Assembly: GCF_964204645.1 (NCBI RefSeq)
Contig: NC_134031.1
Span: forward strand, 10,638,501 to 10,702,500
Length of the DNA stretch: 64,000 nt
Reading direction: 5' to 3'
Origin: Tubulanus polymorphus
Lineage: Eukaryota; Nemertea; Palaeonemertea; Tubulaniformes; Tubulanidae
Position numbers and translations under genes: made by a program. Under the pieces are notes generated by a model. It was not told where the DNA came from, made no database searches, and saw only the letters and a list, made by a program, of their open reading frames with translations. Positions 12,801 through 24,800 of this stretch are shown here, one piece after another. Within the stretch, counting starts at the first letter, position 1. Each line of letters opens with the position of its first letter.

Positions 12801-15800
12801 TAGTCGGAGCAAGGCGATTTGAGCTGGATCTGAGGTCAATGCTTCATCTAGCCAAAAATAGAAGGGCGGTCCGCCCCGCCCCCGAAAATAGACGCCCTTG
12901 TGCCCTTCAGATGTGTCCCATGCTCGCCCTTGTGCCCTCATCACTTGCCGTAGGTCCGCCATCCTGCCCTTGTCAGTCACGAGTAATGAGTCAGGGCTTT
13001 CAAAATAAGCCGACGCATCCGACTGTTAGTAAGTTTCCTGGGACGGCTATGAAATATCTCATATGATATCAATGATAGTAGCTCATGTGATCAGTGGTTA
13101 TATTCAAATGTACTGCACTCAGTGTGCATCGTGTGAAAACGTGCCTCAGACGCGTGGCCTAGTTAAAGTTTCCAGGAAATTGGCTGACTTCCAAATTACT
13201 GCCAATCATTCTAGCGACTGCCGTTGTAAAGCTGGTAGTGTATATTTGATGGATTGTTTCGTTTTGAACACATCGTGATGCTCTGGATCTTTTTATCTAG
13301 ACTATTAGACAAAACTTTGTTCGGTGAACTCGCAGAGAGACTCGCACAGACAATTAGTTTGAGTAGCCTAATAGCAATAATGTGTTCTTAAGCTGGCTGC
13401 TTACCAATTATCAACAGTTACTTGCCAATCACTAACACTATCAATTTAAACCAATTAATTTGATATTTCTAAGATTATAAATATGCAATTTCATGTACGC
13501 CTATACACTATTGCTGGCACTTTTTCGCTGTATTTGCTACTTGCTACTTTCGTTTTTTTCTGCAATTTTTTTGTCTGCAACTGGTTTTCCAAATCATTTT
13601 GAAAGCCCTATCTAGATTAACTTTTGTTCATTGACAGGCATAGGTGTAAGGATGTACTGTGGTCAAGTGTGTCACTCATGGCAAAATCAGAGTTAAACAT
13701 AGTTTCTAGTCCTCAATTGTAGTAGGGGTACCTCGATTCTATGCAATAGGGAACATTGCAGGTTGCCCCTAAAATGGACGTGAGTGCGTTATTATGTGCC
13801 CTTGCTCCGATGGAATCACGCACAAAAATGCCCTTATTTGAAATCAGCACCCTGCCCTTTTTTAATGCTAGATGAAGCACTGGAGGTAGACGTACGTGAA
13901 GGCTACATACTTTTTCTTCACAGGAGATTTCTTGGCCATGGAAACCAAACAAATTTGTTGAAAATAAAGAATGTTTTATTGTGTTAAGGGAACCAAATCC
14001 TTTGAAGACCAATTTCAACGCTAGAATTAAAAATTCGATATACAATATATAGATGGATGGTTATTTACAATCGGCTCTAGTTAATAGGCTATAGAGGCAT
14101 TATTTCTAAGCCTATTCGAAATTAAGTTACAGTAAGGCGATAGAATTAAAATTAACACAGCTTATCTAATAAACAATTATTCATAGTAATTATTCAATAA
14201 GTAAACAGAAATGATGTGATTATTACACAAATTAATTAATAATAATAACATGATTCTTAACTAAGAGCAAAGTGCACGCTTGAGGTTTGATATAGCCGCA
14301 CATACAATAACTACATCATCCATTAAAGGAACGGTTTTGATCTCTAGCGTATTCTTTAAAATTCTGAAATTCTTCATCCGCCCTATAGCCTGCTCAACAT
14401 ATATCCTGACGTTTGCATTACGGGATGTGGTTTTCACTGAATCTTGGGTCATCTGTGCATTATTATAAACACTTGGAGGGATTACTAATGTTGCATGCCT
14501 TGACATTGCCGAACTTTGAAGCCACAGTCAGCCATTATTTCAACGTGCGGTTCAATGAAGTCGAGAATACCGCAATCAGTGAATATAAGTTTATCACTAG
14601 CACGACCTCTGTAGCAGGGCGAAAGGTACGATATCAATTCATTTGGAGTAATAGCAATCAGAAATTTTATCGTATTAGAGTGTTTGTAGATCGAGCGCTG
14701 TTGGAGCTTCAATAGAAATTTCCGTGCAGTCCACTATACATCATGTTCGCGGATAGAACTTAACAAATGCAGCTGGTAGAATAGCCTAGATTTGATTCCT
14801 TGAAGGCCAGATAATGATACATGAAGAATTCAAGCCTCATTAGACGAATCCACGTAGAAAATATCGAGCTCAAGGCAGAAATTGATATATCGAAGCGGTG
14901 TGATAAATCCCGAACCAATAACCCCAGACGTAAACGCATCAAAAGCATGAAATATTCATCTTCCCATCTTATTTTTCGACGTTGTTTCTTTTGTTTGACC
15001 ACCTTTCCAATAAACCATACAGGCAGCTTTTTGAGACAAGAAATTCAAAATAGTTTTCAAAGTTGCACGGTTATCGAAACCGGTAAAGAACTTAACGTCA
15101 ACATCTCGTGTCATTTCATCAAATGCGATGCACTATGTCAGGCTCATCTTGTTCCCATCACCCAAACCTTCAACCGCAACCTCCGTATATATCTCCTGCA
15201 TCGTCTTCTTACTTATCACTGGACGTGAGCAATCTCTATGCTTTCGTTTTTTTTGCATATTTTGTTCCTCTTTTGTAACGTATGGATACGGGTTCATATC
15301 GGTCAGCTTTCCATCGATGAAATGATTTGAGCAGACCTTCGACGTCACCATTAGCTGCTTACCCATCTTTCCTAGCGCGGTCTTACAGTGATTCACGAAT
15401 GTTGGATCATTGTGTCGAACAATGTCGTAACACACCAATTTGCCATCTTCATGCGGTTTCTTTATCTCTGAGAACGGATAATTTCTTGCGTTTTCACAAA
15501 AACAGCAATTGTCATATTTCCCCATCTGTAAATAAACGTTATACACATGTTAGTTAAGAGTGCTTCTTAATTTGAAAAATTCAATTCATTTTCATTTCAG
15601 AATGGCTGAGATCCAGGGATATGATGATTTTGTCAAATTGAATGTGGACAAATCAAAATCGTATTTATGCGCTCGTGGTTTAAGGACGATGGGCACGAAA
15701 ACTGAATTGGTCACGAGACGCTTTTGGGCATGGGAAAATAAAACACCATTCAAAATAAGCGATGCACAAATCGAGCAAAAACTAATTGATGATTACGACC

Positions 15801-18800
15801 GTACACTTATAAAGCCAGGACTCGACAAACAGCACGATCCGAAATCAACATCGAATTGGTCCACTGACATGAGAAATTGGACGATGCGGAACATAGGACA
15901 GATTTTCAAATTCATTCTTGAAAACAGAGATTACAATATGAACACAGAGATTACGTGTTTCTTCGTTGTGTGGACAGGTCATCATGATCTGTTCATAGAA
16001 CAAATTTCATTTGACAATGATTTATGGCAATTTTTTCAAAGACAAGATAATACGATATTTCAAAAGGAAGTGAAACGTGGAAAACGCATGTACGATGAAG
16101 CGATCGCTAGCTACGACGGTACAAAATGTAGGAATTACATGTATACGTACCGGTACATCTAGATAATCAATGTAAATTTGTACAACCCAATAGATTATTC
16201 AAACTTGTTCATTTTCAATTTGTCTGTATATTTCAATTTGTTATGTAAATACATGTAAGTAGCTAATATTTCCGTAAATGCCTATAGTAATTTTAATTGT
16301 TATTATTTCAATCAGCTTTTATAAATTATAAATGAAAGTTTTAATAAACTATTCAATTCATCAGTATTATTTCCAATACATAAAGTTAAGATTTTTTAAG
16401 AAGGTTAAGACCGGCGAGGATAGTTGGCGGACTGGCTGGTGTCGAGACAAAGGATAATGAAAACCATATTGTATAGATAGAACGACATTAAAATTCAAAC
16501 AAAACAAATCCAAATGAAAATGTCGAAAATAGCTAAATGAAATTGACATTAATCGGACGAGTGATGCTCTCATATCACTTAAAACACTAAAGCTAAATTG
16601 AATTGAATACATTTTGGCTTATACGGCTTCCCATAGTAACCCTCCTACTAGGAGCCTCACTGCATATGAACTTCGAACTAAAATGGTTGGCAGCCGCTTG
16701 AAATATACGCTCATTTCGCGAAACAATAGGATATTTCTAAGGCCTACAAATGCGATAAGATAAGTCTATGGCACCCTAAGAAAGATAATAACACACTGAT
16801 TTTAAATCAGTCGCTCAATACTTACCTAAAATGATCTTTAAGTCGTAGATGAAGATTTAATCGTCTTTTACAAAGTGATTGTTAAGCGCCATCTCGTGGT
16901 CATTGGCAACCCCGACCAAAGTGGCGTTAGAGATAACGGAATTCTCTATTGCAATGATAAATGGCAAACAAGTAGGAAGCTACAGCACCCAGAATTCTGG
17001 CCAAAATTGACATTTTTGGGCACTGAAAGGCTCATAGGGCGGCCATATTAAGTCCAATCGACTCAATTTTTCATAAGCGGATGGGCTCTTGATGGATTGA
17101 AATATATCGAAAGATCAAGGTAATTGATCAAAGCGTCTTCAAAATTTCCATCAAAAAGTAAAAAAATGTGTAAAAAGTGCTGATTTTGGTGAACAACACT
17201 GGCTGCCAATCAGCCATCTTGAATCTGACAGGGTCAGTTTTTGGGCTGAAGGTGTGTCTAGGGTAGATACATGTGTAACCCAAATATCAAGACATTACAT
17301 AGAAGCGTCTTCAAAACTTCCCAAAATAACTGGATTCCATCTACGGACGGACAGACGGACACTATAACGCTACAAAGGACGGACGGACGAGAAGTGAACG
17401 CAATAGCCTGTTGGGACTAAAGTCCCAAGTGGTCTAAAAATAGTTACAAATACTGAAAATCAAAAAAATTGGCAGCTTTTAGGTCCCAAGCAGGTTAATA
17501 TTCACCTTGGCTCATTGACCAGAATATACGGTGTAAAGAGTATTGTTTAAATCGTAAATCACAGAAAGTAAGATTTAGAGGGCATTTGCCCTTTAAGACA
17601 GGATACTAGCATATCATCAAAAGAAACAACAAACCTCGCCGCATGATTTGTTCAATCCCATTTTCCCCTTTGACATCAACACACTCAGTAACCGCATGAT
17701 AATCAACCTGACCTCATGGAATGGGGTTCGCCTACACATTTCATCAGCATCACTAACATCCTGAAAAAAAAGTATTTATCGCTTAAATTGGTAGCCAAAT
17801 GTAAATTATGCATGATTCTTGTGAATAAAATCGCCACTATGCCTTAACTGTAATAAGCCTAAAGAGACAGTGGTCAGTGTCCAACATCCCTATTGTGCAG
17901 ATATATGTGAAGGAATTGTTGGCATCTAGGACATATACCAAGTAGCGCCCATAGCTACTTTTAATGAGAAAAAGCAAAATTCATATACAACATACACTTT
18001 ATTTATTTACCTCCTGCACAAAGTTGAGTTCAGCAAGTAAAGATGTGAGAAGATTGTCAAGTGCAAGGCGATCCTTTTCTTCATCACTGTCTAAGTCACA
18101 AGTCAACATGTGCAGAACCTGCATGTAGGGAATAGCTCTGACACCCCCAACATCTCGTACTTCAGGTAGATATTCCAATAACCTTTCCAGGAGACGTAAT
18201 CTTAGATCATGTAATCTGGAAAAAATTTCAACTATCCAAACTAATTCCAGCCACAAGGGAAACCAAAACGATTCAATTGATACCTACTTGATTGATTTAT
18301 CATAATCAGCATCCGTATCTAGTCCTTCCTCATGATGCATTGAACCCATCGGTATTCCAATACTACTAGTTTCACTACGAGCACCGGTAGTAGCACTCTC
18401 AGGTATAGCATCACCATATGCACTGCTACGTCCACTGACTGTAAATTAGACGCATAACTCATAATCATCTTTCACAGCAGTATCATGTTATCCTTGTAGG
18501 GTGAAAGATAGATCAATCAAGAGGCCACACAGTCTGTCATTTACACAGCTCTATCAATATATATATAGACGATGCATACACATAACCACACGCACACTAA
18601 TACGCACGCACGCACACTAATACACAGAACTTCGTGCTGTGGGAATAAGAAATGTAACATGGATACTGTTTGAATGCGCTTTAAATCTTGATATTTAGAG
18701 GCTAATTGTGAGTACAGTGGAGTTCTGATTAATATCATGTGCAGTGCTTGTCAATGCACTGTAGTACTTGTGATATATTATGGTTTCACCAACAATGGAA

Positions 18801-21800
18801 GTAAGTTACAGTAGTTTATATTCGTTCAGTGTGTAAAAAAGGGAATAATAAAAACAATAACAGTAATAATAATAAGAATAACAATAGAGGGTTGAAGTAT
18901 TTTCTGTTAGCTGTAACAAGACTTAAATAGGTAACCACATAGATTCAACATGGAGACTCTCAATGGTGGCGCCACCAAAGAACAGTCCACGTTATGAAAT
19001 GGGAGTGTTCTGTCAGTAGCACCTCCAGCAAATCACATAACCGGTGATTTTTCAAAGGATCACAGATTTTAAACATTTTTCCCATTTATCATAGCAATAG
19101 CGAACAATGTTTCTTACCATTCTGTTCACCAGATATAGAATCAATTGCACTGCCACCACTTTCTGATCCGGCACTACCCCCATGTTCTGCTGGAGAAGTT
19201 CTTAGTGTTGATCCATCTGTAGCAGCTGTACTACCGACTTCATCATCACTTCCTGGAGCTGATGCTGTTGTGTCTGAATAATGGCTGCTTTCGACTTGAC
19301 TTTGAACTCCAAGTCCAAGACTTTGTAACCTCAAACCACCACTTTGACCAGGCTACAAAAATGATGTCATATGTTCGCATTTTCGCATTATAAAATTACA
19401 TTCTCATGAAATATCTTACATGTATTGGGATTTTCAACCCATGTACTGACTCCTATATGAACATATCTTGCTAGTAAAGCCATAATCTGCCACAGTTTCT
19501 TAATCAAAAATCAGTTTGAGGATGTAAATACTAGAACATGGATCAACATAAGTGGTGAAAAAATCGTCCAAGAATTATTATCCTTGCCCCAGGTGGCAAC
19601 ATAAGGAACCTGAAAACCCAAATTTCTATAATAATGTGCCTCGAACCAATTCCCACCAGTGCATTAAGTTTAATAAAAATCTTTCGAGAATTGAAGGTTA
19701 TCGCACTAACAACAACACTACTTCCAGGTGGCCACAAAAAATTTGGTTCTGATTTACCTGTTCTTGAAGACTCAATGCAATTGCCAGTTCAACCATAGTT
19801 TCATCATCAGCATCTGGCGGAATATCTAACATAGGTGGAAAATTACCACTTCCCAGAAGAGCCTCTAAAGGACTTGGGTTAGGAGGAGCACTAGCCTCTT
19901 CTGGTTCCAACTCCATTTCTTCCTATAAAACGAAATGATTACATTTCAACACAAACAGTATCTATTTTAGCTAAATTGACAAATTGATGCTACCTAGTAA
20001 ACTAGATATTTTTGACCTAGTTAGTAAATGCAGTTAGATGGGCTAGGCAATTATTCAACAACAATATTGACAGGTACACAAATAATACCGATAATAACGA
20101 CGTAACCCATCAAAACAAAAGAAGTAAATACACCATTAAACTTACTATTTACAGCATTTTATTTACTCATTTACCTCATAATTTATTTCTGCAACATGCT
20201 CAGACAGTTGAGGTGATTTCTGTCGGCCCCTGGCTGAAGTTTTCTCGGCTTCATCATCCTCGTATACCACAGTACCTCCTGGTGTACTACAATGAGGTGG
20301 GGATGGTATAAACACTCTCCGTCGGCGATGACGCGGTCGTAAAGCTCGCACCATTGCTTGTTTGCATGAGAAACTTATTGTGGGATCCTATAAATCAAAT
20401 AACAATGCCATAAACATGTTGTCAATATAAACATCCATATAGAGCCAATTCACAATCAAGAAATAGATAATTCGCAAGACATTTTTCTTCATTAAGTCAT
20501 TCTACTAGTTTATCGTTTTATTGAACATTTTGCAACTTTTACCATGTGAAGTAAGTCTCTTTTGTTTGTTATATTGCATCAATGAAAAAACAATTATGTA
20601 TGAGGAAAACACAGAAATCACTCGGGCACAAGTCCATGAAAACAACACCAAAAAAAGAAAAATCGAACAATCTGGCTATACAGCTACTAGAATTACCTCA
20701 CAAAGCAACATTCGTACGTAGAGTTTGGTTGCCAGATTGCAGCTATCAAGATCAACTGAGGTGTAGGAATGGATGATATCAACAATTGCAGACACTGTAG
20801 CTTCAATATGAGTCAAACCTAAAGATATACATTTTACAAAAGTTCATACATCTACGTAGTCACTTATATGAATTCTGCCTGTCACCAACTGTACCTGGTA
20901 AACACGCAGGAGCTAGTGCTGGATTCACTGGTCGTTTCGCTAATAGATCCCAGAAGTGATTTACTAGCTGAACCATAAAATGATTTGATTCACTGGGACT
21001 AATATCCATAAGCTTTCCAGTGTTCTTAACTTCACCTGGAATTATACAACATTTCAGTACACGATTACTTAAAATTCATTAATGTGACAGGCAACAATAC
21101 TTTCATGTTAAAGGCCCACAGGCAGTATTAAAGCCAAATCAAAGTCACACATGCCAGTTTCTATGAACCTATGGAGCAGTTAAGTGCCCATATTAAGGTC
21201 ATTGCATTACAGTATCTATCACTATGTAATATACATATGTACTGTGCGAGCATGTACTGGTGTGTGTGTAACAGTCCCTATTGATTAGAACGTGCACGTG
21301 CTTGAAATGTAAAGTGAATGTTCGCTTACACGTCTATGGTCAATCAAAACAAACTATGGGTATTAAATGAAACAATAACGACGGCAGATGTAAAATACAT
21401 TCTCATAAGCTCAGCATTTGGAATTCGCATGTTTTCGGTACCCCACCATTTTGTAGCTTCCTCACCATTTTGTAGCTTTCCCACTACATTAGCAGCGCTG
21501 AAATACCCATATATATGATGGGCCCTTGGGGAATTCAAATAGATTCTAAAGATCAAGGAAATCAAACCATCTTCGAAATTTCCCTCGAAAACTTCAAAAA
21601 TGTGTAAAAAGTGCTAATTTTGGCAAACAACAATAGCTGCCAGTTGGCCATCTTGAATTTGACCCGGCCAGTTTTTGGGCTGAAGATGTGTCTAAGGTAG
21701 ATACATGTTTAAACCAATTATCAAGACATTACCTTGAAGCGTCTTCAAAACTTCCCAAAATAACTGGATTCCGTCTACGGACGGATGGACGGACGGACGA

Positions 21801-24800
21801 CGGACGAAAAGTGAACGCAATAGCCCGCTGGGACTTAAGTCCCTTCATGTTTACATCAGAAAAACATTTTGTGCCCGGCATGACTTACAGTCGGGTTACT
21901 CTGACAGTCCATCAGTTTTGGGATTTACCAAATGCATAAGTTTTTTTCATTTCTGGTATTTACTAGGTCACAATATCCACCCCCTTGTCGTGTACTACAT
22001 GACGCACTACTCACTACCATTCGTATAAAGACAATATTCCCTGACGTTAAGAGGCGCATAGGCAAGCGTCTCCTCTCTACCCTCATGGCCTCAAACTTAA
22101 GGTCCGACCAGCCAGCCAGCGCCGGGCGCCGGATAAACATCCTGAGAGCAGGCACGATTATAAACCACAGAGCCTGCAGCCCGAAAGGCGTTATTGAAGC
22201 TACTCACTGTACGTTTATATGCTTAAAAAATCTGGTTTATATGATAGATGTTCAATTATGCAAATTAGTACAGTGCAGCAATTGTTCGCACATCAAAAGT
22301 AAAGTTTTTTCATTAATATTACTACTGACAAAAATGAGTATAAAAATTTCAAGTACGTCATAATTTATATTTTAAAAGATTATCCATAAAACTGACAAAT
22401 TTAACTCCGACAGTACACTAAACGCGGCGCCACTAGTGCTAGTGACTGATTCATTGATCCGAGCAATACAAAATTTCCCACATCCCAGCCCACAAAAATG
22501 AGGGCATTAATCAAAAATCCGCATCGATAGCTATCTGCTCGCCCACCCACTGGATGTTCATGAGAAATTTCAACATTCAACTCGCAGCATTTATCAAGGA
22601 GATGTTCAAAAGGTTACTCTCACGTTTCGAGTCATTTTAATAAGTCTAAGCTACGCTAAGCTTAGACTTAATAAAACCCGGAAGTAAAACGGTAGACGAT
22701 ACCGTCGGTTTACGTGAACTCCTGCTGATCTCTGCGGCTAAGCCAATCACAGAGTTGTCATTGCTTTCTGATTGGCTTTTAAAAACAGATATTTCTGCGT
22801 TCAGATTTTCGCGTAAAAGGTCATATAAATTTTAACGATGCCCTTTTTCAAAATTCAGCTTTATAGGAGTTGGAGAATGGATAATGCTCTAATGAATGAT
22901 TTGTGTGAATATGTGCTCAGTTACACAGTAAAAGAGCATTTGCTCTGGAAACAATGTCATTTAAATTCAGTCCATTTGTATAGTAATAGGCTCAGCCTAC
23001 GGCTGGCCTAAAAATCAAAGATCTATCATTCTTCATTTCACTGTATTGAACTTCAGTACCTGATTTGTGGTCTTCGATCATTGTGCTGCTATCTGCCTCT
23101 GTAAATCGGACAAAATTAATAGGCCTAGCTACTGCTACTGAACGTGCTGTTACTAACAAACGCTGGAACGCTTCACCATCTAGTTCAACCTGCTTTGGCA
23201 TTAAGCACTGCACAACATAGCTCAGTTGGGCCTGATCCTACACAAAAAATAATTCACAGAATCAGTAAACAAGAAAAAAAAAATTTCAGAAGGGTTTCAT
23301 TCAACATCAATACAACATTACTGTCATCCTTATAAATCGTTCAGGAATGTTTCAAAAGGTTAATGATACTTTGCTTGTCACGGATCTCACAGACCAACAA
23401 GTGGCCCATGGGCCATGGAGCATTGGTAGATTATACTGAGGTACAGCATTAAGTGGTTAATATTTTACATATGCCGGCAAATGTACAAACAATGGTTGGT
23501 AGATCAGGGCTACAGATTTTAAGTCAATTTGTCTTAACGTCAGGGATGAAAACTGGCAATTTCAAAAGGTCAGAAATGTTAATCAATAATCATACCAAGA
23601 GCCCCAAGGGGCACTTTGGCCAGCCTGTCAGCTTTTAATAAAATGGCAAATGATGCATTCTGTGGGTTAAATTTGTCCAAATACACCCCCAGCTCATAGA
23701 CTAGTCAATCCAAGGCTAATAATTTACACAATTCAATTGTTGTTTCATAAGTAGCACAGACAGCGACTACAGCTGGAAGGAACAAATACCTCAGATAAAC
23801 CTTTTCCCTTGGTCTTATTGATTTGAATGAACCTAGTTCAATAAAGTAAAATTGAATTGGATTTCGTTTTTGCAAAATAAAATTTTTTAAAATCCTAGAC
23901 TTTGCACAATTGTCAAAGATATTTTCTGTTGTGCAAAAAAAATTTTCCTCCCAAAAACCAAATCATCTAATCATTTCACAGAAATCGATATTGAAATACA
24001 ATTAGATCTTAAAAACCCGGAATTAAAACGGTAGACATTATCGCGGGTTTAAGTGAACACCTGCTGATCACTGCGGCTAAGCCAATCATAGAGGAGTCTT
24101 CGCTATCTGATTGGATTTTTAAAACAGATATTTATTTTTGCGATCAAATTTTCGCGAAAAAGCTCATTTGAATTTTAACGAGGCCCTCTTTTAAAATTCA
24201 GCTTCATAGGGGTTGGAAAATGGATAATGCTCTAATGATTGATTTCTATGAATGTATGCTCAGTTACACAGTAAAAGAGCTTTACTCTGGAAACCATGTT
24301 ATTTAAATTCGCTCCATTTGTAAAGTAATAAAAGAAACTAGTATTCGCAACGAGGGGGGCCTCGTCCTACAATACAATGCTTATGATTCAAATAGATAGT
24401 TATTGATTTAATTTGTATTGTCTTTTTGAATGGAGGGAAAACACATATAATGAACGCTTTTCAGTTCGAAGCACTTTTATGGCCGCTGTGATCTCAAATT
24501 TACACTGTTTTCAAGAATGATGGAAGTGAAACTGAAAGGTCGTGAATCCATCTTTGGACGGAAGATATTCATCCCTATAATGTACGATTTTCATTCAAGC
24601 TGAAAATTAATTTCATTTTTCTGCTGAATGATTTAGCTTTGCTAATTGTATTTGACACACCTCTCACTTTATTATTAAACCCTTTAAACTTAGAACAATC
24701 CGGAAATGTGTTATTGGCTATGAGGTAAAAATCAGCATACTTTTAACCCCGGAAAAAGTATTGTATTTTTAGCATGATGGATTGATGCCAACAACTGACC

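Larger units (their letters stand above)
11936..16947. mobile_element. ISL2EU-like DNA transposon, 5.0 kb
   Basis: Bounded by inverted ends AGAGAATT...AATTCTCT. It sits inside a pearl element, and uninterrupted pearl copies (for example 46735-46755) read CACAAATTGCAA. This copy gives CACAAAT before and ATTGCAA after, so a 2-bp AT target duplication. The inverted arms are long (about 300-360 bp). Inside are a THAP plus DDE transposase relic on the minus strand and, divergently, a SAP/YqaJ-type frame on the plus strand. This pairing and a 2-bp duplication are what I recall for the ISL2EU (IS4EU) superfamily. Assignment by recall only. Confidence 0.78.

Noticed and set aside
12789-13278. Several 60-75 codon frames in the ISL2EU interior
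   Set aside because: Short, on both strands, C-rich low complexity, no motif.
23205-23225. A-box-like TAGCTCAGTTGG suggesting a tRNA gene
   Set aside because: It lies inside a UBR4 exon (reverse strand codes QAQLSYV), and there is no B box or cloverleaf after it.
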